Shown here piece after piece: positions 50,972 to 58,925 of a stretch of 58,925 nucleotides of DNA. Origin of the DNA: an uncultured Ruminococcus sp. GTDB taxonomy: Bacteria > Bacillota > Clostridia > Oscillospirales > Ruminococcaceae. Location of the stretch: assembly GCA_902781565.1 (NCBI GenBank), contig CACZJT010000001.1, positions 1 through 58,925 of the forward strand. Direction: 5' to 3'. The notes under the pieces were generated by a model. That model saw only the letters and a list, made by a program, of their open reading frames with translations, was not told the origin of the DNA and made no database searches. A program made the translations under genes and the position numbers. Positions within the stretch are counted from its first letter, which is position 1. Each line of letters opens with the position of its first letter.

Positions 50972-51913
50972 ATGCGCCGACGGATAAGGCTTGCGGCTGT
51001 GGTATGCGCGGTCATTATTTCTGCCGCCGCTTCGGGCTGCGGAAAAGAGATAGCCGCAAACGGGAATGCCGCCTCGGATAGAGCCGACTCTGCCGAAGAA
51101 CTGACGGGCATTGAGCTTTCCGAAGAAGCAGAGGAAGAACTTCTTATCGAGGAGGGCGAGCTTCCCGATGAACCCTCCGCAAGCGCAGAAACGGATACCG
51201 AGCCCGGTGAACTGCTTACGAGGACAGCGGAACGGCTCTCGGGAGAGTATACCCTTAAAGAAAAAAAGACCTATTCCGACGCTCCCGATGATGTCTTTGA
51301 GGTGACATACTCTTCGGACGGGGAGCATCTGTATATCCACAATTCCGAGGAACGTGCCGAGGGCTTCGGGGCTGATAATTACTATATCCACACCGAGAAC
51401 GGTGATCTGTTCGTCGAAAAAAAGCTGGGCGTATATGCCAAGGCTGATATGAGCGATATGTCCCCTACGGTGTCGGAACTTTTCAAAGGCGGGCTGGAAG
51501 TCACCTCCAACCGTATCCCCGAGAACACCGATGATATGACCGTTGAGGAATATACCTATATGGGCGAGACATATATTACCGTATACGACCTCTATTTCGA
51601 TAAGGACGGCGAGCTGAAAAAATATACCGTATGCTGGTCTGTCGAAGGAGAGGACGATCTTATCATGACCTCCGAGATCGAATCGCTGGAGCAGAGCTTT
51701 GACGGAGCCGCTTTCGACGGGTCGGAGCTTACTGCGGGTCTTACCGACTTTGATGCCCTTTCCGGTGAGGACAGGCTGACTTTCTGCCGTGAGCTTTGCT
51801 CGGAGTACGATATAGCAAACGAGGAGCTTTACGAGCAGGGGATAAAGTCCGACGAATTCGGAAAGATCGGCTGTCTTGATTTCGTGAAGCTGATCTACAC
51901 ATACGCCAAATGA
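50972..51913 (+). CDS. Uncharacterised lipoprotein, LolA/LppX-like barrel
   Basis: 313 residues. A lipobox ASGC (Cys23) ends the signal peptide, followed by a very acidic linker (about 45-80). The remainder has repeated beta strands, such as EVTYSSDGEHLYIHN, DLFVEKKLGVYAKADM and GETYITVYDLYFDKDGEL, which recall the half-barrel of LolA/LppX-type lipid carriers. Family not firmly recognised. It starts a three-gene run with a CBS protein and a D,D-carboxypeptidase; an envelope role is plausible. Confidence 0.7.
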   Translation: MRRRIRLAAVVCAVIISAAASGCGKEIAANGNAASDRADSAEELTGIELSEEAEEELLIEEGELPDEPSASAETDTEPGELLTRTAERLSGEYTLKEKKTYSDAPDDVFEVTYSSDGEHLYIHNSEERAEGFGADNYYIHTENGDLFVEKKLGVYAKADMSDMSPTVSELFKGGLEVTSNRIPENTDDMTVEEYTYMGETYITVYDLYFDKDGELKKYTVCWSVEGEDDLIMTSEIESLEQSFDGAAFDGSELTAGLTDFDALSGEDRLTFCRELCSEYDIANEELYEQGIKSDEFGKIGCLDFVKLIYTYAK

Positions 51914-51933
51914 TCTGATACACTGATGATGAT

Positions 51934-52398
51934 ATGAATATATTCCAGTTACTTAAACCCAAGGCGCTCACAGCTTATGTGAACGAGGATATGACGCTCA
52001 GACAGGCTATAGAGAAAATGCGTCACCACGGTTTTACCGCGATACCTGTTATCAACAATGAAGGACATTATGTGAAGACCCTCGCGGAGGGAGATTTCAT
52101 GTGGTTCATGCTTGCCAACGATATCGGAGAGCTGAATGAGCTCGGAGAGTACTGCGTCCGCGACCTTCCCGTGAGGGTAAGGTGCAAACCTGTTTATGTG
52201 GATTCGACGATAGGCGACCTGTTCAAGCTGTCCATGAATCAGAATTTCGTCCCCGTGGTCGATGACAGAGATGTGTTCATCGGCATAGTCACGAGGCGCG
52301 ACATCTTGCAGGCTTGCTATGAGGCTTTGAAGGACAGCGAGATGTTCTCCGAACAGCCCGAATATGTCCGCGAGGAGGAACAGGACGGGGAGCTTTGA
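51934..52398 (+). CDS. CBS-pair protein, CbpB/DarB-like
   Basis: 154 residues with two CBS repeats (about 10-60 and 85-140): GFTAIPVINNEGHYV and NFVPVVDDRDVFIGIVTRRDIL. The second repeat closely resembles the c-di-AMP-binding CbpB (DarB) of Bacillus and Listeria, which reports potassium or nucleotide second-messenger status. Ligand binding is inferred from likeness only. No clear ribosome site precedes the ATG. It is 20 bases after the lipoprotein gene. Confidence 0.8.
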   Translation: MNIFQLLKPKALTAYVNEDMTLRQAIEKMRHHGFTAIPVINNEGHYVKTLAEGDFMWFMLANDIGELNELGEYCVRDLPVRVRCKPVYVDSTIGDLFKLSMNQNFVPVVDDRDVFIGIVTRRDILQACYEALKDSEMFSEQPEYVREEEQDGEL

Positions 52399-52461
52399 AG
52401 CTCCGCAATGTATAAAGCATTTCGGCTTTGACTTTGAGCCGTTTGTTAAGGAGAGAGATAA

Positions 52462-53805
52462 ATGAAAAGTGAAGAAATGAAAAAGCGTTTGGGTATTCTG
52501 CGTAATTATACGGGCAATGCCGCGCTTTGCGCAATACTTATCATGATAATGCTGCTGGCGATAGGGACAGCTGTGCTGGTCGTAACGGGCAGATCTTCTA
52601 TCCCCGAGAACGACCATATGCCGAACTACACCCCCGTAGCCGAAAGCTCCTCGTCAGAGGAGATACCGGTCATAGAAGAGCTCGAGGCTCCGCAGGCGCT
52701 CATGACCTATCCCGAGAAGGACTTCGACTTTCTAAAAATGGATCTGAGGAGCGTTACCTCGAATTATAACGTCCTGCTCGATATCACCAACAACAAGATG
52801 TATACGGGAAAGAATCTCAATAAGAAGATGTATCCCGCTTCGCTCACCAAGATACTGACCGTGATAATCGCCCTTGAAAACTGCGATGATCTGTCCGATA
52901 CCTATAAGTTCACCAAGGAAGACATGAAGCGCCTTGAAAACGAGAATGCTTCCGTTGCAGGTTTTGTTGCGGGCGAAAAGGTCACTGTAAGAGACCTCCT
53001 TTACGGCGCTATGCTCCCAAGCGGTGCCGACGCTACCCTCGGTATCGCGAATTACATCGCGGGCTCGGAGGAAGCATTCGTTGACATGATGAACAATAAG
53101 GTGGAAGAGCTTGGGCTCACGGGTACTCATTTCGAGAACGCAAGCGGTCTGCATGACGCCAACCACTACACCACCGCCCTCGATATGGCTATGATAGTAG
53201 AGTATGCGGTGAATAACCCCGATATAAGCAATGAGTTCCTGAAGATAGCGGGAGCTGAGAGTTATACCACCAAGAAGTCAAACAAGAACAAGAGCGGTAT
53301 CACTCTTTCGAGCATTTTCTTTAGCAGGTATAACGGCTTCTACATCGACCGTGATATGGACGAAAAGTCAGATGTTGAGATCGTAGGCGGCAAGACAGGA
53401 TTTACCGATGAAGCCAAGTACGCCCTCGCTTCTATTTATAAGATAGGCGATAATTACTATGTTTGCATAGTAATGAAGTCCGACAGTGCTGCTGCCGCTA
53501 CCGAGGACAGCATAAAGATAGCCGAGCGATATCTTCCCACCTTCGATCTTATCGGAGATGTTCCGACGGACAGTTCATCTGCTCCCGAGACCGATGAAAA
53601 TGGCGCGATTATCCTTGACGAGAGCAAGGTAGATGTCACTCCTTCACCCGTAGATCAGACCGAATCGAGCTCGGCGGCTGATACAGACATCGCCACCGTG
53701 ATACCCGACACCACCGATCAGAATGCAGGTACAGATCAGGGACAGAGCACCGATCAGACTGCCGATAACGGCGATCTCGGGATACCGATCATCGTTGACG
53801 AGTGA
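52462..53805 (+). CDS. Membrane-anchored D-alanyl-D-alanine carboxypeptidase
   Basis: 447 residues. An N-terminal membrane anchor (about 18-42) leads to a Ser-rich linker and the catalytic domain with SLTK (in PASLTKILT), SGA (in MLPSGADATL, where SxN is usual) and KTG (in GGKTGFTDEA). The third residue of the second motif is Ala, not Asn, although the following Asp is kept. The tail after about 360 is a disordered Ser/Thr/Asp/Gln stretch. It should trim stem peptides like the paralogue at 28191. AAGGAG precedes the ATG. Confidence 0.9.
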   Translation: MKSEEMKKRLGILRNYTGNAALCAILIMIMLLAIGTAVLVVTGRSSIPENDHMPNYTPVAESSSSEEIPVIEELEAPQALMTYPEKDFDFLKMDLRSVTSNYNVLLDITNNKMYTGKNLNKKMYPASLTKILTVIIALENCDDLSDTYKFTKEDMKRLENENASVAGFVAGEKVTVRDLLYGAMLPSGADATLGIANYIAGSEEAFVDMMNNKVEELGLTGTHFENASGLHDANHYTTALDMAMIVEYAVNNPDISNEFLKIAGAESYTTKKSNKNKSGITLSSIFFSRYNGFYIDRDMDEKSDVEIVGGKTGFTDEAKYALASIYKIGDNYYVCIVMKSDSAAAATEDSIKIAERYLPTFDLIGDVPTDSSSAPETDENGAIILDESKVDVTPSPVDQTESSSAADTDIATVIPDTTDQNAGTDQGQSTDQTADNGDLGIPIIVDE

Positions 53806-53848
53806 TCGGACAATAAAACTTAATTTGCGGGAGCATTGGCGCTCCCGA

Positions 53849-53932
53849 TTGCGGGGGTACTGCGCTTCGGCGCGGTTGAGAGGCGAAAGCTAACCCTTTG
53901 AACCTGTCGGTCAATACCGGTGTAGGAAGCAA
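53849..53932 (+). promoter_or_regulatory. TPP (thiamine pyrophosphate) riboswitch
   Basis: The conserved THI-box core is visible: GGGGGT, a TTGAGAGG element replacing CTGAGA, AACCCTTTGAACCTG, and the TACCGGTGTAGGAAGC arm. The P1 stem is TTGC/GCAA. It lies in the leader of thiC, the usual place for this regulator. When TPP binds, transcription should stop at the hairpin at 53949. Confidence 0.93.
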
Positions 53933-53948
53933 GTCAAGTATCTTAACG

Positions 53949-53976
53949 GCAGGTTTTCTACGGAAAGCCTGCTTTT
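53949..53976 (+). terminator. Riboswitch-controlled terminator before thiC
   Basis: GCAGGTTTTC (53949-53958) pairs with GAAAGCCTGC (53963-53972), followed by TTTTATTAT. It lies 17 bases after the aptamer and is the expected expression platform. Confidence 0.88.
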
Positions 53977-54009
53977 ATTATGTAAAATCGTATCGAAAGG
54001 AAGTTTCAG

Positions 54010-55249
54010 ATGAGAGAGTACAAGACACAGATGGAAGCCGCGAAGAAGGGCATCATAACCCCCGAGATGAAAACAGTCGCGGAAAATGAGTACCGCGAGC
54101 CCGAGGAAATACGCGCTCTTGTAGCGACGGGCGAGGTCTGCATTCCCGCGAATATCAATCACAAGTCCCTGTCAGCCGAGGGCATAGGCAAGGGGCTTCG
54201 CACCAAGATCAATGTGAACCTCGGTATCTCGGGGGACGCTAAGGACTACGATCTCGAGATGCGCAAGGTGGATATGGCGCTGAGATTCGGCGCTGAGGCT
54301 ATCATGGACCTTTCCAACTACGGTAAGACCAACAGGTTCCGCACAGCGCTTATCGAGAAGTCCCCGGCGATGATAGGCACAGTCCCGATGTATGACGCCA
54401 TAGGCTACCTCGACAAGGACTTGCTGGAGATAAGCGCCGAGGACTTCCTGCGTGTCGTAAGAGCTCACGCCGAGGAGGGCGTTGACTTCATCCCGCGGAG
54501 GCTCCCTGCTTTTCGCGTGGATGATGATGACAGGCAACGAGAACCCCTTCTTTGAATACTACGACGATGTGCTGGAGATACTGCGCGAATATGACGTCAC
54601 CATTTCCCTCGGCGACGCCCTCCGCCCCGGCTGCCTTGCGGACGCAAGCGACGCGGGACAGCTCTCGGAGCTTATAGAGCTCGGAAATCTGACAAAACGC
54701 GCATGGAAGAAGGACGTTCAGGTAATGGTAGAGGGTCCCGGTCATATGCCTATGGATCAGATCGCAGCAAACATGAAGCTACAGAAGACCCTTTGCCACG
54801 GGGCTCCTTTCTACGTGCTGGGACCTCTCGTGAGCGACATCTTCCCGGGCTACGATCACATCACCTCTGCTATAGGCGGAGCTATCGCGGCTTCGAGCGG
54901 TGCGGATTTCCTCTGCTACGTTACCCCTGCTGAACATCTGCGCCTGCCCGATGAGGACGACGTTAAGGAAGGCATAATCGCAAGCAAGATCGCCGCCCAT
55001 GCCGCAGATATCGCAAAGGGCGTACCTCACGCTATGGACAAGGACAACGAGATGGCTGCCGCCCGCCATAAACTGGACTGGGACGCTATGTTCGACATAG
55101 CCGTTGACGGCGAGAAGGCAAAGCGCTTCTATGAGCAGACTCCCCCCGCAGAGCGCCACACCTGCTCCATGTGCGGCAAGATGTGTGCGGTACGCACCAC
55201 AAATATGATACTCGAGGGCAAGGAAGTAAAGTTCTGCTCCGAAAGGTGA
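54010..55249 (+). pseudogene. thiC: Phosphomethylpyrimidine synthase ThiC, internal deletion with frameshift
   Basis: ThiC converts aminoimidazole ribotide to HMP-phosphate in thiamine synthesis by radical SAM chemistry. Frame one (54010 onward) matches ThiC up to AHAEEGVDF and then reads out of frame. The second frame resumes with [20 protein letters not shown] (from about 54490) and runs to the C-terminal cluster CSMCGKMC at 55249. In intact homologues about 25 residues lie between GVDF and SRGGS, containing the ITxHxG strand. Only one base is left here, so about 74 bases are missing. The start, ribosome site and TPP riboswitch are intact. Either the gene is dead or the sequence is misassembled at this point. 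Confidence 0.88.
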
Positions 55250-55269
55250 CGGATAAACTGTAAAGCATG

Positions 55270-55311
55270 AAAAGCATTGTTTTCTCTGTACGGGAGAGCA
55301 ATGCTTTTTTT
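55270..55311 (+). terminator. Terminator after thiC
   Basis: AAAAGCATTG (55270-55279) and CAATGCTTTT (55299-55308) form the base of a hairpin extended by TTCTC/GGAGA, followed by a T run. Confidence 0.9.
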
Positions 55312-55342
55312 ATTCTTATCATAATTGTTCATTTCATTATGC

Positions 55343-55371
55343 TTGACTTTTACAGGATAATATAGTAAAAT
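55343..55371 (+). promoter_or_regulatory. Promoter for the amino-acid ABC importer
   Basis: TTGACT (55343-55348), 17-base spacer, TAAAAT (55366-55371). Confidence 0.7.
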
Positions 55372-55423
55372 AGTATTATTATATATCGTTACAGTACATC
55401 AATGATATGATCGGAGGACAGAT

Positions 55424-56956
55424 ATGTTTGGTTCGGAAAAAAAGACTCCGCCGTTTCTGAAACGTATAGTTTCGGCAGTTGTTGCGGCAGCTTCCGCCGC
55501 CTGCCTTGCGTTGGGGGCTGTTACCTGCTCGGCAGAGAAGGGAAAGACGTTCACCGTAGGCTTCGACGCAGAATTCCCGCCCTACGGCTATAAGGACGAT
55601 AACGGCGAATACGTCGGTTTTGACCTCGATCTGGCGCAGGAGGTCTGCGACAGGAATGGCTGGGAGCTTGTTAAGCAGCCCATAGACTGGGATTCAAAGG
55701 ACATGGAACTGAAAACCGGCGCTATCGACTGCATATGGAACGGCTTCACGATGAACGGCAGAGAATCCGCGTATACATGGAGCACGCCTTATGTCAATAA
55801 CTCACAGGTAGTCGTCGTAAAGAAAGGTGCAGGCATAGACAGGCTTTCCGACTTATCGGGAAAGATAGTCGCTGTGCAGGCTGACAGCTCCGCGCTGGCA
55901 GCATTCACGGGTGCCGAAGCCGAGGAGGAGAACAAACAGCTCGCCGAGAGCTTCTCAGAGCTACAGCAGGTGGGCGACTACAACAGCGCTTTCATGAACC
56001 TCGAATCGGGAGCGGTGGACGCGGTATGCCTTGACTACGGAATAGCGAACTATCAGGTTAGCTCCCGCGGGGACGCCTTTGTTATGCTCGATGAGGTGGT
56101 ATCCTCCGAGGAGTACGGCATTGGCTTCCTGCTGGGCAATACGGAGCTTAGAGATCGGGTGCAGACCACGCTCCTGCAAATGCTCGACGACGGTACGTTT
56201 ATGCGTATCGCCGACAAGTGGGAGCTGGGTTCGAGTGTTTGCCTTTCGGCTGACAGCGCTTATATAGATTCGGTCAATAGCGACATCGAAAAGCAGAGCT
56301 TCGGTAGCCTCCTGGGTGAGATTTCGGGTGAGCTTGCGAAGGGACTTCTCGCTTCGCTCTCGATCTTTATCCTGACCCTCGTTATCGCGCTCCCGCTGGG
56401 ACTTCTGATCTCATTCGGACGTATCTCAAAGCACAAGCTGCTGAATATACCCTTAACTATCTATATCTCCATCATGCGCGGAACTCCGCTCATGTTACAG
56501 CTTCTTGTGGTATTCTTCGGACCATACTTTGTGTTCGGTATCCAGACCTCCGCGAGCTACCGCTTCATCGCAGTGATAATCGGCTTCTCTCTCAATTACG
56601 CAGCGTACTTTGCGGAGATATGGCGCGGAGGTATACAGGCAGTTCCCCGCGGGCAGTACGAAGCCGCCGAGATACTCGGCTACTCCCGCGTGCAGGCATT
56701 TTTCAGGATAGGTTTCCCTCAGACCGTCAAGAACATACTCCCCGCCGTAACGAACGAGGTCATAACCCTTGTCAAGGACACCTCCCTCGCTTTTGCGGTA
56801 GCTTACACCGAGATGTTCACGATCGCAAAGCAGGTGGCAGCGGCGAAAACCACCATACTTCCGCTGTTCATCGCGGGCTTGTTCTATTACGTGCTGAACT
56901 TCATCGTAGCATTTGTCATGAACAGGCTCGAAAAGAAGCTGTCGTATTTCAGATAA
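55424..56956 (+). CDS. Polar amino-acid ABC importer: substrate-binding domain fused to permease
   Basis: 510 residues. A signal/anchor segment (about 14-36) precedes a solute-binding protein domain (about 40-285), with TVGFDAEFPPYGYKDDNGEY and the GAIDCIWNGF ligand region. The permease domain (about 305-505) has the HisMQ-type MRGTPLMLQLL motif and the EAA loop EAAEILGYSRVQAFFRIGFPQ that docks the ATPase. Such fusions are known in GlnP-type systems. It takes up a polar amino acid or derivative. The ATPase gene follows after 14 bases. GGAGG precedes the ATG. Confidence 0.9.
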   Translation: MFGSEKKTPPFLKRIVSAVVAAASAACLALGAVTCSAEKGKTFTVGFDAEFPPYGYKDDNGEYVGFDLDLAQEVCDRNGWELVKQPIDWDSKDMELKTGAIDCIWNGFTMNGRESAYTWSTPYVNNSQVVVVKKGAGIDRLSDLSGKIVAVQADSSALAAFTGAEAEEENKQLAESFSELQQVGDYNSAFMNLESGAVDAVCLDYGIANYQVSSRGDAFVMLDEVVSSEEYGIGFLLGNTELRDRVQTTLLQMLDDGTFMRIADKWELGSSVCLSADSAYIDSVNSDIEKQSFGSLLGEISGELAKGLLASLSIFILTLVIALPLGLLISFGRISKHKLLNIPLTIYISIMRGTPLMLQLLVVFFGPYFVFGIQTSASYRFIAVIIGFSLNYAAYFAEIWRGGIQAVPRGQYEAAEILGYSRVQAFFRIGFPQTVKNILPAVTNEVITLVKDTSLAFAVAYTEMFTIAKQVAAAKTTILPLFIAGLFYYVLNFIVAFVMNRLEKKLSYFR

Positions 56957-56970
56957 AGGAGGGAGCATAA

Positions 56971-57752
56971 ATGGCACAGTATAATACCACCGAGCTTTTG
57001 AAGGTCACGGGAATAAAAAAGAGCTTCGGCGATAACGAAGTCTTAAAGGATATCAGCATGAGAGTCGGCGAGAGCGAGGTAATCTCGATACTCGGTCCCT
57101 CGGGGTCGGGAAAATCTACGCTGCTCCGCTGCCTGACGATGCTCGAAAAAGCCGATGGAGGCGAGATGTACTACTGCGGCGAAAGGGCGATGTACACCGA
57201 AAACGGAAGGACTGTCTTCGCTCCCAAACCCGAACTAAAGCGTATAAAGAGCTACTTCGGGCTCGTGTTTCAGAATTTCAACCTGTTCCCGCATTTTTCG
57301 GTGCTGCAAAACATAATCGACGCGCCATACAGGTGCTCGGCAGGAACAGATCGGAGATCGAAGCGGAAGCGCGGGAGCTTCTTGCGAAGATAGGCCTTGC
57401 TGACAAGGCGGGAAGCTATCCTCACGAGCTTTCCGGCGGTCAGCAGCAGCGTGTGGCGATAGCCCGCGCCCTTGCCATGAAGCCGAAAATGCTCTACTTC
57501 GACGAGCCGACCAGCGCCCTCGACCCCGAGCTGACGGGCGAGATATTGAAGCTGTTAAGATCGCTTGCAGCCGAAAAGATGACAATGGTGATAGTCACCC
57601 ACGAGATAGGCTTTGCGAGGAACATCTCCGACCGCGTTATTTTCATGTCCGACGGCGTTATCGCCGAGGAGGGCAAGCCCGAGGAGGTCATAGATGCTCC
57701 GAAGAACGAGCGCACAAGGGCATTCCTCGCCAAGATGAACGAAAAGAACTGA
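56971..57752 (+). pseudogene. ABC importer ATPase with a one-base deletion frameshift
   Basis: The protein is a GlnQ/HisP-like ATPase in two frames. Frame one has the Walker A GPSGSGKSTLLRC, the Q-loop VFQNFNLFPH and NIIDAP. It then goes out of frame. The second frame, from about 57327, carries LGRNRSEIEAEARELLAKIGL, the signature LSGGQQQRVAIARAL, Walker B MLYFDEPTSALD and the His switch. Joining them needs one more base after CC at 57325-57326 (to give a proline codon before ATACAGGTG). Together they would be about 260 residues, typical length. Start and ribosome site are good. A sequencing error cannot be excluded. Confidence 0.85.
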
Positions 57753-57766
57753 ATGGAGTGGATCAT

Positions 57767-58828
57767 ATGAAAAAGCTGATATTTCCGCCTAAGCTGAAGC
57801 GAGGCAGCAGGGCGGCTGTCGTGTCGCTCTCAATGGGGTGGCTGGGCGATGAAGCATTTGAGAGCAACAGGAAACGCGGCTGCGAACGATTAAGACAGCT
57901 TGGGCTTGACACCGTATTCATGCCGAATGTAATGCGGGGCAGTGGGTACCTTCACGACCACCCCGAAGCCCGTGCCGACGACCTCAAAGCCGCGTTCGCC
58001 GATGATTCAATAGACATCATCATCTCGGCGATAGGCGGCGATGATACCTACAGACTTCTGCCGTATCTTATGGACGACGAGGAGTTCGGGAGGAACGTCC
58101 GCGAGCACCCGAAGATATTCATAGGCTATTCCGACACGACGGTGAATCATCTTATGTTCTATAAGCTGGGGCTGGGGACGTTTTACGCGCCCTCATTCAT
58201 CGGGAATTTCGATGAACTTGCCGATGAGATGCTTCCTTACACGAAAGCAGCCGTCGAGGGGCTGTTCGATGGCAGGGAGCTTAGGGAGATAAGACCTGCC
58301 CCGATCTGGTATGAGGAGCGTAAGGACTTCTCGCCTGCACAGACGGGTGCCCCGCGCATTGCCCATGAGGAAACTCACGGTTTTGAGCTTTTGCAGGGAA
58401 AAGAAGGCTTTTCGGGGGAGCTTCTGGGCGGCTGTATAGAGAGTATGACCGATCTTCTCACGGGCGAGCGCTATGCGGACGAAAGGGAGATCGCGGAACG
58501 TTACCGCATTTTTCCCGACCTTGACGAATGGCGCGGAAAGGTGCTTTTCATCGAGACCTCCGAGGAGAAAATGACGCCCGAAGCCTACGAAAAGGCGCTT
58601 AATGTGCTGAAAGACAGAGGTATCTTCGGTGTGATAAACGGAATCATCGTCGGCAAGCCGCAGGACGAGGTCTTTTACGAGGAGTACAAGAGCGTACTTG
58701 TGCGGGTAATAGATGAGCCGGACCTGCCGATACTGTACAACATTAACTTCGGTCACGCATATCCGAAAACGGTGCTGCCCTACGGCAGGAGGGCGGTATG
58801 CTATAAAGACAAGATAATAACCGAATAA
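57767..58828 (+). CDS. S66-family LD-carboxypeptidase / MccF-like serine peptidase
   Basis: 353 residues from the ATG at 57767 (GGAG eight bases upstream); a GTG at 57758 overlaps that site. The S66 triad is visible: nucleophile Ser122 in FIGYSDTTVNHL, Glu in LLGGCIESMTD and His in NINFGHAYPKTVLP. It cleaves L,D-peptide bonds of murein fragments or peptide-nucleotide antibiotics of the microcin C class. It lies 14 bases after the importer ATPase, so its substrate may be an imported peptide or amino-acid conjugate. No signal peptide, so cytosolic. Confidence 0.9.
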   Translation: MKKLIFPPKLKRGSRAAVVSLSMGWLGDEAFESNRKRGCERLRQLGLDTVFMPNVMRGSGYLHDHPEARADDLKAAFADDSIDIIISAIGGDDTYRLLPYLMDDEEFGRNVREHPKIFIGYSDTTVNHLMFYKLGLGTFYAPSFIGNFDELADEMLPYTKAAVEGLFDGRELREIRPAPIWYEERKDFSPAQTGAPRIAHEETHGFELLQGKEGFSGELLGGCIESMTDLLTGERYADEREIAERYRIFPDLDEWRGKVLFIETSEEKMTPEAYEKALNVLKDRGIFGVINGIIVGKPQDEVFYEEYKSVLVRVIDEPDLPILYNINFGHAYPKTVLPYGRRAVCYKDKIITE

Positions 58829-58925
58829 TTATAGCAATCCAAGAAAATATCAGCACAAATCTTTCGGATAAAATTCCACATTGCTGCGTCAAACTCCCTT
58901 GCAGTGCGCTGTACAAGCTGTGCTT
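58829..58925. other. Window end, no gene seen
   Basis: The last 97 bases hold no complete gene, terminator or promoter. The final 40 bases are GC-richer than the part before, and a frame on the minus strand stays open to the edge, but it is too short to call. Confidence 0.4.

Noticed and set aside
53829..53845. GGGAGC/GCTCCC hairpin as terminator of the carboxypeptidase gene
   Set aside because: No T-tract follows; the stem runs directly into the riboswitch and may only be part of its leader.
54470..54500. Intron or intein at the thiC junction
   Set aside because: Residues are missing, not inserted, so splicing cannot restore the protein.
57319..57340. Programmed -1 frameshift in the ABC ATPase gene
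   Set aside because: No slippery heptamer is present at the shift point and ATPases of this family do not use recoding.
57767..58828. Microcin C immunity locus
   Set aside because: The S66 fold fits MccF, but no microcin synthesis genes are present; a murein peptide role is equally likely.

Overview
The window looks like chromosomal DNA of a low-redundancy, anaerobic Firmicute of the Oscillospiraceae (Ruminococcus-like). The signs are sporulation-associated families (SpoVB, GerW/YtfJ, DacF-type carboxypeptidases), a biotin-dependent oxaloacetate decarboxylase/transcarboxylase set, a gut-fibre type enzyme outfit (GH3, GH5, GH13, GH43), a GH3 enzyme with an NPSTG sorting signal, and many near-consensus TTGACA-17-TATAAT promoters. 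There is no integrase, transposase, phage gene or CRISPR array. This assignment is inferred from gene content.

Layout. 1-4.4 kb: end of ahcY, mnmA, a receiver-XRE regulator, and a HAD-type lipoprotein followed by a small unknown gene. 4.7-8.7 kb: a partner-switching set (SpoIIE-type phosphatase, STAS protein, RsbW-like kinase) and a membrane DUF218 protein. 8.8-11.3 kb: wall-anchored GH3 enzyme with PDDSS repeats. 11.4-14.7 kb: a tight three-gene operon with two unrelated glutamate-cysteine ligase-type enzymes and a class II amidotransferase. 14.9-20.7 kb: GNAT, GH13, tRNA-Thr, membrane protein, MATE pump, trxB. 20.7-23.9 kb: spoVB-mazG-hup-rqcP. 24.0-27.2 kb: carboxyltransferase, biotin carrier and OadA-like genes, laid out like the three subunits of a transcarboxylase. 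27.4-33.6 kb: M50 protease, scpA, scpB, ytfI, a 55-residue membrane protein, ytfJ, dacF, rluB. 33.8-34.3 kb: rpmB and a candidate small RNA on the opposite strand. 34.4-38.3 kb: GlpA/GlpB-like flavoproteins, a DUF1667 protein and a nucleotidyltransferase. 39.3-41.9 kb: GH43 and GH5 enzymes. 42.1-50.9 kb: a surface glycopolymer operon with two CDP-alditol polymerases, two pyruvyl-transferase-like paralogues, a cytidylyltransferase, a polyol-phosphate dehydrogenase and a pentulose-phosphate epimerase. 51-53.8 kb: lipoprotein, CBS protein, D,D-carboxypeptidase. 53.8-58.8 kb: a TPP riboswitch in front of a broken thiC, then an amino-acid ABC importer whose ATPase gene is frameshifted, then an S66 peptidase.

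How parts fit together. The 42-51 kb genes can be read as one pathway: pentulose phosphate, reduction to a pentitol phosphate, activation to a CDP-pentitol, polymerisation, and pyruvylation or related decoration. The 11.4-14.7 kb operon is the least conventional unit: one gamma-glutamyl bond-forming enzyme of each of two folds, beside an Ntn hydrolase similar to EgtC/YafJ. Two genes only 2-3 kb apart, thiC and the ABC ATPase, are disrupted. The thiC lesion is too large to be a simple base-call error; the ATPase lesion is one base and could be one.
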